From assembly GCA_012520255.1 (NCBI GenBank), contig JAAYOQ010000030.1:1-64000 (forward strand): a DNA stretch of 64,000 nt, read 5' to 3'. The DNA is from Erysipelotrichia bacterium (lineage in GTDB: Bacteria; Bacillota_I; Bacilli_A; Erysipelotrichales; Erysipelotrichaceae). Each line of letters begins with the position of its first letter. Position 1 is the stretch's first letter. Under the pieces are notes generated by a model. That model was not told where the DNA came from, made no database searches, and was given only the letters and a program-made list of their open reading frames with translations. Both the position numbers and the translations under genes were made by a program. This document shows, one piece after another, positions 7,287-16,047 of this stretch.

Positions 7287-8751
7287 TATTAAAACTCGAA
7301 CATATAATGAATTAAGTCAAGGATACTATTCCGAAAAAGAATATATTTGTCCACTTTGTGACTCTTTTAGATGTAACGAGGCTTATCAGATGAAACAACA
7401 TTTAAAAGAAATCCATAATAATCGAAGTGTCAGAACTTTTCGTTATGGTAAAATTTCAACTATGGGTTATATCTGTCCACTGTGTGATTTTACTGCTGAA
7501 AAGAAACAGGATATGGAAAATCATTTTAAATTTGACCATTTAAATGAAATAGAAAATCGCTTTTATTTCTATCGCTTGACTGGGAATTATATCTGTCTTC
7601 ATTGTGACTATAGCTGCAGTGACATAAAACAGATGCAGGCTCATCAAAAAGAAGTGCATCTTTCAGATGAAAAGTCACTATTTATTCAGTTGCTTACAGC
7701 TGATTCTGCTTTTGTAAATGTTCTTTCTTATACAGAAAAAATGACCTTGCTTTATGCTTATTATGGAATGACCAATGTTGAGATTGCTAGAACTTTAGGT
7801 GTGAATGCCAATACTGTAGGTACTATTTTGTTCAGGTTTTTGAAAAGAGCAACAGAATGTAAAGTTATTTTACAACTTTACGAGTTGTTGAACATAGAAA
7901 ATCAATTCAATCCAGAATTAGAAATAATTCAAGACGAAATACCAGGACTTGATAGTGATGGCAATGTTAAAGGTTTTTATAACAAGGATAGACTGCATGA
8001 CCCTACAGATCCAATTCTGCATGCTTCTGTGATTTTACTGGTGACAAAAAAAGATACTGAAAGCTCGCATGAAAATATAGAAGAACAAATACGTTTTCTG
8101 ATTAGTACTAAATCCAGTCAACTTTTAACTATGGCAGTAAAAAATGAAAATATAGATGATTTATTACCTTCGGAAAATAAGAAATTAGCAAAATCACCAA
8201 AAATAAAGAAAAGATGGCTTGATTTTCAAGGCGGTCATTGTGAAAAACAGGATAGTGATAATATAAAAATTGGTGAGCCTCTTAATGAGGATATCTTTAT
8301 CTCAGCTGCTAAAAGAGAATATAAGGAAGAAATAAGAATTAAAGCTTCGGGTTTAAAATCCAATAACCCTGAAACTGCTCTTGGATTAAAACAGCAAAGT
8401 GAAGATATGTCTAAATTGTGCTATCTTTATACCGATAAGGTCTATAAATCGCCACTTGATCCAGTAGGATTAAATACTGAGATTACTCAAGTGTTTGTTT
8501 ATCGTTTACCTGATGAACTGGATGAAAAAAGTATTCTTGTACGTGATAAATGGACCGATAGTGTAGGTGGTACAAAAGAGAAAGAATATCCATCTGAGTT
8601 TCTTTTATGGGATGAAATCGAGCAGTTATCAGAATGTGAGCAGACAGTACTGATGGATGGAGCGCGAAGAGTAGTTGAAAGAATAAAAAAAGATCCACAG
8701 CTAAAACAAAAAATGTTTGATTTGCTGAAGGAAGACGATGATGAAAATTAA
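7273..8751 (+). CDS. Zinc-finger / HTH / Nudix fusion, operon gene 7
   Basis: A 492-residue three-part protein. Three C2H2-like fingers with even spacing come first (C26 C29 H43 H48; C68 C71 H84 H89; C108 C111 H124 H129), each starting YIC. Around residues 150-195 is a helix-turn-helix of sigma region 4 or LuxR type (YYGMTNVEIARTLGVNANTV). The C-terminal half is a Nudix domain with GGHC (320-323) and REYKEEI (348-354). The order suggests a DNA- or RNA-binding regulator that senses a nucleotide ligand, the reverse order of NrtR-type Nudix regulators. The ATG with AAAGGGA eight bases upstream is preferred to a TTG at 7252. The function is inferred, not shown. Confidence 0.83.
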   Translation: MNIYDIKTRTYNELSQGYYSEKEYICPLCDSFRCNEAYQMKQHLKEIHNNRSVRTFRYGKISTMGYICPLCDFTAEKKQDMENHFKFDHLNEIENRFYFYRLTGNYICLHCDYSCSDIKQMQAHQKEVHLSDEKSLFIQLLTADSAFVNVLSYTEKMTLLYAYYGMTNVEIARTLGVNANTVGTILFRFLKRATECKVILQLYELLNIENQFNPELEIIQDEIPGLDSDGNVKGFYNKDRLHDPTDPILHASVILLVTKKDTESSHENIEEQIRFLISTKSSQLLTMAVKNENIDDLLPSENKKLAKSPKIKKRWLDFQGGHCEKQDSDNIKIGEPLNEDIFISAAKREYKEEIRIKASGLKSNNPETALGLKQQSEDMSKLCYLYTDKVYKSPLDPVGLNTEITQVFVYRLPDELDEKSILVRDKWTDSVGGTKEKEYPSEFLLWDEIEQLSECEQTVLMDGARRVVERIKKDPQLKQKMFDLLKEDDDEN

Positions 8752-8818
8752 TTTAAAGAGAATAAAGCAAAAACCAGAAGTAAAAATAGATTTCTATTGT
8801 TCAAATTGGGCATTGTAA
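8738..8818 (+). pseudogene. Possible truncated start of an eighth operon gene
   Basis: A 26-residue frame (start ATGATG at 8738/8741, stop at 8816) overlaps the end of the fusion gene and carries an AAGGAAG site at 8728-8734 with good spacing. It runs MKINLKRIKQKPEVKI and on to a Cys-Ser-Asn-Trp end inside the antisense 3' end of the ABC exporter gene. It reads like the beginning of a real protein cut off at a junction. It could also be chance. Confidence 0.3.
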
Positions 8819-10503
8819 AGATTGTAGTAGAAACCTTTTTGATTTAACAGCTGCTGATGTTTCCCTTTTTCAATAATTTGGCCATTTTTCATTACTAAGA
8901 TGATATCTGCATTTTGAATAGTTGATAAACGATGAGCCACTATTAGAGAAGTTTTATTTTGCATTAAATCGTCAAAAGCCTGCTGAATTCTGATTTCAGT
9001 TCGGGTATCTATGTTGCTGGTCGCTTCATCTAAAATTAATATTTTTGGGTCCTTCAACATGATTCTGGCAATACACAATAACTGTTTTTGACCAGTTGAT
9101 ATAGTGCTGTCATTTTCTCTTATGATAGTGTCATAGCCGTTAGGAAGCCTTTTGATAAAATTATGAATGTGACACTTTTTGCATACTTCAATAATTTCTT
9201 TATCAGTCGCATTTTCTTTGGCCATTAACAGATTCTCTTTAATAGAGACATTTTTTATCCAGCTGTCCTGTAAAACCATTCCAAAGTTTTCTCTTAATGA
9301 AGCTTTGGAAATCATTGAGTAATCGACAGATTCAATGGTAATAGAGCCTGAATCAATTGGATAAAAATTCATTATCAGATTGATTAATGTTGTCTTTCCA
9401 CATCCTGTAGGGCCTACAATTGCTACTTTTTCTCCTGTTTTAATATCTAAAGATAAATTTTTTATAAATGGTTTATCCTTGGTATATGAGAAAAAGACAC
9501 TATCTAAAGAAATATTACCCTTTACCTCTTTATTTAAGGCTGCAGTCACATCATATTCATTTTCCTGATTTATTAAATCGAAGATTCTGTTACCACAGAC
9601 AAGCGCATTTTGAAGTTCCACAATAACCCCGCTTATTTCATTAAAAGGCTTGGTATATTGTGAGGCATAAGATAAAAATGAAGATAAAGCACCGACAGAC
9701 AGGGTATTTTTTATAACTATTAATCCACCAAAGGTAGCAATAAATGCATAAACAATTGCATTGACAACTCTAGTTGCCGGATTAGTAAGAGATGAAAAGA
9801 AGGTAGCTTTTACAGCTGTATTTTTATATGAATCATTAATTTTAGAAAGATTATTTTGAGTATTTTTTTGTTGATTAAAGGCATGTACAACCCTTTGATT
9901 AGAAATCATTTCATCGACATAGCTGTTAATATCAGAGCGTAAAGAAGACTGATTTACAAATAGTAAATGGGTTTTGCTGCTGATATATCTGGAAACCAAA
10001 AGTGAAAGAGGTGTCAAAAAACAAACAACAATAGTGATTGAAATATTGATATTTAACATATAAATAATGGTGCCGATGATAGTTAATAAACTGGTAAACA
10101 GAGTATTGAAGCCCATCAGCAGTCCATCATTAAAAGTATCTACATCATTGATGATGCTGTTAGTTATTTCACCTACTGTGTGGTTATCTAAATAAGCCAG
10201 AGAAAGATGATGAATTTTATTAAAAGCATCATTTCTAATGTCACGACAGATGTTATAACTGGTGTGATTATTAATCAGATTTTGCAGCCACTGACTTCCG
10301 GCAGTTATGCAGATAGTGATGGCTAGTGTAATCAGAAGTATTTTTAAGCTGATAAAATCTACCTCTTGATAAATAAGAAGATCAATACATTTTCCCACAA
10401 TTACTGGAACATAAAGGGTTGATAGCACAATTAGAATTGATAATAAAAGTGATGCAAGTAATAAAAATCGATAAGGTTTGATATATTTGATTAATCTATT
10501 CAT
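8794..10503 (-). CDS. ABC exporter half-transporter, subunit B
   Basis: About 569 residues: six membrane helices (roughly 1-310) then an ATPase domain. Walker A is GPTGCGKTT, the Q-loop LQDSW, Walker B LILDEATSNID with the catalytic Glu, and the H-loop AHRLSTI. The signature motif is degenerate (ISTGQ instead of LSGGQ). It overlaps the partner gene upstream by eight bases, and its ATG has AAGGAGG before it; a longer N-terminal reading to 10551 lacks a ribosome site. With subunit A it should form a heterodimeric multidrug or peptide exporter with one weakened ATP site. Confidence 0.88.
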   Translation of the reverse strand: MNRLIKYIKPYRFLLLASLLLSILIVLSTLYVPVIVGKCIDLLIYQEVDFISLKILLITLAITICITAGSQWLQNLINNHTSYNICRDIRNDAFNKIHHLSLAYLDNHTVGEITNSIINDVDTFNDGLLMGFNTLFTSLLTIIGTIIYMLNINISITIVVCFLTPLSLLVSRYISSKTHLLFVNQSSLRSDINSYVDEMISNQRVVHAFNQQKNTQNNLSKINDSYKNTAVKATFFSSLTNPATRVVNAIVYAFIATFGGLIVIKNTLSVGALSSFLSYASQYTKPFNEISGVIVELQNALVCGNRIFDLINQENEYDVTAALNKEVKGNISLDSVFFSYTKDKPFIKNLSLDIKTGEKVAIVGPTGCGKTTLINLIMNFYPIDSGSITIESVDYSMISKASLRENFGMVLQDSWIKNVSIKENLLMAKENATDKEIIEVCKKCHIHNFIKRLPNGYDTIIRENDSTISTGQKQLLCIARIMLKDPKILILDEATSNIDTRTEIRIQQAFDDLMQNKTSLIVAHRLSTIQNADIILVMKNGQIIEKGKHQQLLNQKGFYYNLYNAQFEQ

Positions 10504-12211
10504 AACTTGCCTCCTTAATCTGAGATTTATAAATCTCCTGGTAAAGAACATTGTTTTTCAACAGGTTTTGATGGTTGTCATTTCCGACAAGCTTTCCATC
10601 ATCTAATAAAAGAATCTGATCGCAGTGAGCGATGGAAGAAATCCTTTGAGAAATAATAATAATTGTTGGGTTGTAATCTAAAGAGTTGATTGCCTGCCTT
10701 AATTTTTTTTCAGTAGCATAATCTAAGGCACTGAAGCTGTCATCTAAAATAAGTATTTTGCTTTTAGATATTAAAGCTCTGGCGATAGTCAATCTTTGTT
10801 TTTGTCCCCCAGAAAAGTTTGAACCATTTTGTAAGACGGCAGTATCCAAACCTTCTTTTTGATAAATAAAATCACATTGAGCCAATTTTAAAGCTTCTTG
10901 CATATTTTCATCATCAGCTTTATTATCTCCCCATAATAAATTACTTCTGACAGTACCTTTAAAAAGACTGGCTTTTTGAGGGACTAAGGAAATAAGTTGA
11001 CTGAGAGTTTTGTTGAAATAATCGGTTATATTGTTTTCAGCTAATTTAATAATGCCGTTTGTTGGTTGATAGAAATTGCATAATAAGTTTATCAGAGTGC
11101 TTTTTCCTGAGCCGGTAGGTCCAATTATGCCAACTTTACTTCCTTTTCTGATGTCAAAAGATAAATTAGATAGAGAATCATGATGACTGTCAAAAAATCT
11201 AAAGGAAACATCTTCGAAGGAAATGATGATATCGCTATCAGTTAATTGGTTTATTGTTCCAGAATCTTCAGTAGTTTTAACAGCCAGGATATTTTCTATT
11301 CTTCTTAAGGAAGCCAAAGCTTTGGTAATCTGAATTGTTAAATTTGCCATTTTAATCAACTCAATTAAGATTTGTGACATATAATTATATAGTGCCAAAA
11401 CCTGCCCTGAAGTTAGAGTGCCGGTATTTACACTTACCGCACCTTGTTGAAGAACTAAAATGATACCAAAGTTGATTATTAAATAGGTAACAGGATTAAA
11501 TAGAGCTATAATTTTACCTGCGAAAAGTTGTGAAGCGGCAAGTTCACTATTATTCTTTTCAAAAGTTATTTTTTCTTTTTTCTGCTGATTAAAAGCTCTG
11601 ATTACTCTTGCTCCAGTTAAGTTTTCTCTAGTTAAATTTAGTATTTTATCAAGCTTGTCCTGAACTTTCTGATATAGAGGAATAGAGAAAAGCATGATTG
11701 AAAAAACAATTATTAATAAGATTATAATGATAAATAGGAAAGTCAATGAAATCTTTTTATCGATACCAAAAGCCATAACAAAAGCACCAAAGACAATGAT
11801 TGGCGATCTTAACAGCAGTCTTAAGGTTAAGTTCAGTCCATTTTGAATTTGGGTAATATCATGGGTTAAATTAGTTATTAGTGTTGAAGATGATTTTTTA
11901 TCAAATTGCTCAAAAGACAATGATTGTATGTGTTTAAAACTGTATTCTCTTAAATCGCCAGAATAGTTAACAGCGACTTTAGCCGAGAAGTATTGAGCGA
12001 CAAAAGTACAGCTAAACCCTAATATCGCAAATAAAAATAGTAAACCTGCCTGAGAAAAAATAAAGCTGCTATCTTGATTGGCAATTCCAATATCAATAAT
12101 CTGGGCAATGACTAAAGGAACTAAAAGTTCAAACATTGCTTCTAACATCTTAAATAAAGGAGCAATCAATGATTGAAGGGTATACTTTTTAAAAAATTGT
12201 AATGTCTTCAT
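10496..12211 (-). CDS. ABC exporter half-transporter, subunit A
   Basis: 571 residues: a six-helix membrane domain then an ATPase domain. Walker A is GPTGSGKST and the signature FSGGQ is good. Walker B ends LILDDS, with Asp in place of the catalytic Glu, and the H-loop reads ISQRISS, with Gln in place of His. These are complementary to the defects of subunit B, so together they make one canonical and one degenerate site, as in TM287/288- and BmrCD-type exporters. First gene of a two-gene operon, with an AGAGG site. The substrate is unknown. Confidence 0.88.
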   Translation of the reverse strand: MKTLQFFKKYTLQSLIAPLFKMLEAMFELLVPLVIAQIIDIGIANQDSSFIFSQAGLLFLFAILGFSCTFVAQYFSAKVAVNYSGDLREYSFKHIQSLSFEQFDKKSSSTLITNLTHDITQIQNGLNLTLRLLLRSPIIVFGAFVMAFGIDKKISLTFLFIIIILLIIVFSIMLFSIPLYQKVQDKLDKILNLTRENLTGARVIRAFNQQKKEKITFEKNNSELAASQLFAGKIIALFNPVTYLIINFGIILVLQQGAVSVNTGTLTSGQVLALYNYMSQILIELIKMANLTIQITKALASLRRIENILAVKTTEDSGTINQLTDSDIIISFEDVSFRFFDSHHDSLSNLSFDIRKGSKVGIIGPTGSGKSTLINLLCNFYQPTNGIIKLAENNITDYFNKTLSQLISLVPQKASLFKGTVRSNLLWGDNKADDENMQEALKLAQCDFIYQKEGLDTAVLQNGSNFSGGQKQRLTIARALISKSKILILDDSFSALDYATEKKLRQAINSLDYNPTIIIISQRISSIAHCDQILLLDDGKLVGNDNHQNLLKNNVLYQEIYKSQIKEASYE

Positions 12212-12382
12212 AAATAGGCCTCTTATTTACTTATAACATAAAAAGATATATATTTAATATATAATATTTATTTCAGGCATATAAAAAAAATATAGGAGAT
12301 TTTCTATCAATGATTTAAAATTGTATTTATATTATTTTAAGTGTTTTGTTATAAAATAAGGTGTAGAAAGGAAGACATTATT

Positions 12383-13684
12383 ATGAAAAAGTTTTTGTTA
12401 ATCTTGTTAGTTTTATTGTTAATGGTAAGTTTTGTAGGATGCAAAGGAAAAAATGATAATAATATTTCAGATGATCCGGTAATAGTACAATTAACAGAAG
12501 AAAGGGCCTTAGAATATGTACAATCTATTTATGAAAATCCAGATGTAATTCAATGGATGGGGCCGGTGGAAAACCTAAAACATTTAATTGCAATGTTTAA
12601 ATATGATGTTGATATATTCAAGACATTTATGGAGAAAGATGATTTTGAAAAAAATGAAAACGGAAAATCCGGTTTCAGTGTTGCAGCACTACAAAAAAGA
12701 GTAGATGAAGTTTTTGGGACAGGAAGATTTAAAATAACAGAATTATTTGGAGAATATATAATAGATGGTTATGTAATGTTTGAACCAAATTCAGAAGCAT
12801 TTGATTTTCCTGAAGTCCATTCAGCAGAATATTCAGTTTACAAAGCGACTGATAAGTATATAGTCATTGAAAAATTATCGGCTTATGACACTGAATATAA
12901 TGGAAAAGTTTATACTACAGAATTAAAAGATTTAGTTGTTGTCTATCCAACAGATGAAGGATTAAAATTGTGGGATTGCCAAGTAGGGTTTGCTGGTGAC
13001 GATCTGCCTTTGAACTATTTACCTACAGATGAATATATCATCGATAATCAGGATACTGATAAAGCCGAGAATAAAAATTATTTTAGTACAGATTGGCAAG
13101 AATTCTCATTTAAATTAGATGGTGTAATCTATACTTATCCATGGTCTTTTGCTCAATTGGAAAAACAAGGCTGGCTTCCAGATACAGATCCAAATAAAGT
13201 TATTGAAGCCCATGAGCTGAATCTTACTTATTATATAGAGATGACAAATGCTAAACATCAAGATTATTCATATGTTGATGATGATTTTCTTTGGATACGT
13301 GTCCAAAACAGATCGGGAGAAGATAAAACAATAAGAGATAGTCAGATTGTCTTTATGAATTTCCATATTCTATCTGATTGGGAAAACAACAAAGTAATGT
13401 ATAACCCTTATAATCTTGAGTTGGCTAATGGAGTCAGCTGGTTTGCTTCCGAAGCAGAAATTATTGCTGCTTTCGGTCCTGTTGAAGATGGTAACAGATC
13501 AGTAACAAGTGAGATACTGGGAGATGAATTTGATGCTGAAAACGATTATGATTCAGTTATGCTGAGATATAGTTTTAATGATGGGACAACAGATGGCTGG
13601 TTGTTGCTCACTATTAGAGAAGATGTTGGATTATGTTCAATATCATTTCATCGCAGTCCAATTAATTTTGAAAACTTAGATTAA
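12383..13684 (+). CDS. Lipoprotein, founder of a three-gene paralogous set
   Basis: A 433-residue membrane-anchored extracellular lipoprotein. The signal peptide ends in a lipobox SFVGC (Cys about 18). The N-terminal half (about 30-220) is unique in this window. The C-terminal half (about 240-433) repeats in the next two genes: a DWQEF...YPWSF...GW block, an aromatic middle, then NGVSW...EIIAAFGPVED. The last motif resembles the short G-x-T-x-x-E-V...G-x-P segment of BamE/SmpA-like domains, a weak similarity only. The start ATG follows GAAAGGAAG. Function unknown. Confidence 0.82.
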   Translation: MKKFLLILLVLLLMVSFVGCKGKNDNNISDDPVIVQLTEERALEYVQSIYENPDVIQWMGPVENLKHLIAMFKYDVDIFKTFMEKDDFEKNENGKSGFSVAALQKRVDEVFGTGRFKITELFGEYIIDGYVMFEPNSEAFDFPEVHSAEYSVYKATDKYIVIEKLSAYDTEYNGKVYTTELKDLVVVYPTDEGLKLWDCQVGFAGDDLPLNYLPTDEYIIDNQDTDKAENKNYFSTDWQEFSFKLDGVIYTYPWSFAQLEKQGWLPDTDPNKVIEAHELNLTYYIEMTNAKHQDYSYVDDDFLWIRVQNRSGEDKTIRDSQIVFMNFHILSDWENNKVMYNPYNLELANGVSWFASEAEIIAAFGPVEDGNRSVTSEILGDEFDAENDYDSVMLRYSFNDGTTDGWLLLTIREDVGLCSISFHRSPINFENLD

Positions 13685-13802
13685 AATAATTAAATAAAGC
13701 GATAATCTTCACATTTGTTTTTTCAGTGAGAGTAATATATCATTAATTTAAATTCGATAAATTTTTGGATAATTATTATTTAGATGGAAAGGAAATCAGA
13801 AA

Positions 13803-14456
13803 GTGAGAAAAATATTGGCAGTTTTGTTAGCTTTGTTAATGACAGTTCTAGCGGGGTGTGATAAGACAATAGCGGATGAAGAAAATAATACAACAGAAGA
13901 GAATAATATTCTCAAAGAATTTAGTCTCAGTGATGATTGGACAGATCTGGAGTTTGTTTTTGGAAATGAAAAATTTAGTTTTCCACTTTTTTATCAAGAT
14001 CTCAACAAAAAGGGCTGGCAGTTAGAAGAAAATGATGATTTAGCAGCTCAAGAATTTACATTCAATTTTTATAAAATGTGGAATAGCAGTTTTTATGATG
14101 AAAACCAAGATTTATATGCATATATTTATGTAAATTTTCAAAATGATGAAAATGAAACAAAAAAAATCAAAGATTGCAACATCTGGAGTATAGCTCTTTT
14201 TAAAATTGATGACGAAGTTAGTGATAAAGGTTATGAAATAGAGTTATCAAAAGGAATTAAATGGGGAAGTACAGAAGAAGAGATAGTTGCTGCCTATGGT
14301 CCTGTGGAAGAAAATTATAGAATTGATAATGGAGAAGATGTTTGTATATTAGTTTACTATAGTCTGATTAGTGATATGATGGTACAAATGAATATGCATA
14401 TTTATTATGATGGTGGATTATATATGATTGAATTATTCCGTTATCCTGTTGAATAG
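13803..14456 (+). CDS. Lipoprotein, second paralogue
   Basis: 217 residues with signal peptide and lipobox LAGC (Cys about 19), so exported and lipid-anchored. It consists only of the domain shared with its neighbours: DDWTDLEF, then GWQLEEN, and KGIKWGSTEEEIVAAYGPVEE near residue 150. GTG start with AAAGGA about ten bases upstream. The 118-base gap before it holds no clear terminator or promoter. Function unknown; tandem duplication is evident. Confidence 0.8.
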   Translation: MRKILAVLLALLMTVLAGCDKTIADEENNTTEENNILKEFSLSDDWTDLEFVFGNEKFSFPLFYQDLNKKGWQLEENDDLAAQEFTFNFYKMWNSSFYDENQDLYAYIYVNFQNDENETKKIKDCNIWSIALFKIDDEVSDKGYEIELSKGIKWGSTEEEIVAAYGPVEENYRIDNGEDVCILVYYSLISDMMVQMNMHIYYDGGLYMIELFRYPVE

Positions 14457-14464
14457 GAGGTTAA

Positions 14465-15136
14465 ATGATGATGAAAAAATTATTAATAATCATTTTAAGT
14501 TTATTTCTTGCCTCAAGTGTAATTGGTTGTAATAAAAAAACAACAACTGGTCACATCAGCCAAGATTGGAAAGATTTAGAGTTCGAATTAAATGGAGTAG
14601 TTTATAAAACTCCTTGGTCTTTTGATGATTTTGCTGCTAATGGTTGGAGAATAACGCCTGATTTAAATGAAAATGTCAATCCTGGAAGTATTAGTGATAA
14701 TTTCTATTTGATGATTAATGATAATCACTATTATGAAAAGAATAATTATTATGCATCAATTGATATTAAGTTTGAAAACAATTCTGATGAAATAAAAAAG
14801 ATGAAAGATTGTGACATTTGCTGGTTGGTTTTTAGAAATTTGCCACCTGAACTATATGATGGTGTTGATTTAAAAGATATTGCCTATGATTTTAAACTGG
14901 CCAAAGGTATAGGCTGGGGTGCAACAGAAGCGGAAGTAATTGCTGCCTATGGTGATGTTGAAGATAAATTCAAGGCTCAGCGAAATGAAATGAAAGTTTT
15001 ACAATATTATAATTTAACCGAAGACAATCTTCTATCAGTTATGCACATGGTTTTCTATAATGACTCATTATATGTAGTCAATTTATACAGATATTATGTC
15101 GAAGATGGTTATGAGCATTATGGTGTCCAAAAATAA
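14465..15136 (+). CDS. Lipoprotein, third paralogue
   Basis: 223 residues. Lipobox VIGC (Cys about 20), then the shared domain: DWKDLEFELNG, TPWSF, GWRI, and KGIGWGATEAEVIAAYGDVED near residue 155. Three consecutive ATGs follow AGGAGG; the last two have better spacing. Only eight bases separate it from the second paralogue and eleven from the LysR gene, so these are probably one operon. The role at the cell surface is unknown. Confidence 0.8.
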   Translation: MMMKKLLIIILSLFLASSVIGCNKKTTTGHISQDWKDLEFELNGVVYKTPWSFDDFAANGWRITPDLNENVNPGSISDNFYLMINDNHYYEKNNYYASIDIKFENNSDEIKKMKDCDICWLVFRNLPPELYDGVDLKDIAYDFKLAKGIGWGATEAEVIAAYGDVEDKFKAQRNEMKVLQYYNLTEDNLLSVMHMVFYNDSLYVVNLYRYYVEDGYEHYGVQK

Positions 15137-15147
15137 AGGTAGATAAT

Positions 15148-15993
15148 ATGGATGTTAAACAGTTAAATTATTTTCTGACCATTGCTCAGGAAGGTTCAAT
15201 TTCTTCTGCTGCTAGAAAACTGTATATGTCTCAGCCACCTCTTAGTGCCCAGATGAAGTTATTGGAAGAGGAATTAGGCTGCAGTTTATTTATTCGTGGC
15301 TCTAAAAACATTACCTTAACCGAGGAAGGTAAGATTTTATATCAAAGAGCTGAAAGCATTTTAAATCAAATCAAATCAACAATGTTGGAAATAAAAGAAG
15401 CCAGCCGTTTTGAAGTTGTCAGAGTGGGGATAATATCTTCAATAGTAGAGAAAGTATCTAAGATTTTATCTGATTTTCATTTGACAAATGATAAGGTAAT
15501 ATACGAGATTACCGAAGCTAATACCTATCGTCTTTTAGAACTTTTAAAGAATGGAACGATTAGTGTGGCTTTTGTTAGAGAACCATATCCCAATGGTGGC
15601 TTTAAACAGATTAAATTATTTGAAGATAAATTGGTAGCAGTAGGAAAAGATTTGCCTGAAAATTTAGATCTGACGTATTTATCAGAAAAACCATTAGTTT
15701 TATATCGTCGCTGGATTGAAGTAATCAGGCAGCAGTTCGATAGCATCGATATACCATTTGACTATATTTGTCTCAATGATGATGCCAGAACGACGATTTC
15801 AATGGTGAGAAATGGTTTGGGTGTTGGTCTTGTTCCGTTGAGTAGTGTGGAAAAAAATACTGATTTAGATATTAGAAATGTAGTTGACAGTACAATCTCT
15901 ACTTCGGTAAATATGGTTTATTTACCTAATAGTTATAAAACTACCAGCTGTAGTAAATTGATTAAATATATTGAAGAAATAGCTAAAAAGTAG
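15148..15993 (+). CDS. LysR-family transcriptional regulator
   Basis: 281 residues. The N-terminal winged helix (1-60) contains SISSAARKLYMSQPPLSAQ, the classical LysR recognition helix region. The remainder is a periplasmic-binding-type effector domain. The effector and targets are not readable. It follows the lipoprotein genes closely in the same direction, so, unusually for LysR genes, it has no divergent target beside it. The downstream ECF transporter or the upstream lipoproteins are possible targets. The ATG has AAGGT upstream. Confidence 0.88.
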   Translation: MDVKQLNYFLTIAQEGSISSAARKLYMSQPPLSAQMKLLEEELGCSLFIRGSKNITLTEEGKILYQRAESILNQIKSTMLEIKEASRFEVVRVGIISSIVEKVSKILSDFHLTNDKVIYEITEANTYRLLELLKNGTISVAFVREPYPNGGFKQIKLFEDKLVAVGKDLPENLDLTYLSEKPLVLYRRWIEVIRQQFDSIDIPFDYICLNDDARTTISMVRNGLGVGLVPLSSVEKNTDLDIRNVVDSTISTSVNMVYLPNSYKTTSCSKLIKYIEEIAKK

Positions 15994-16047
15994 GATAATG
16001 ATTTTGTGAAACATTGCATCTTTTAAAGAGTGATAGGAGTATACGAA

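Noticed and set aside
2518-8818. tRNA-Leu as attachment site of an integrated element carrying the FtsZ-like operon
   Set aside because: No direct repeat of the tRNA 3' end is seen near 8750-8850, and no integrase gene is present.
16000-16047. Riboswitch before the ECF S-component gene
   Set aside because: The gap is too short (54 bases) and shows no conserved aptamer pattern.
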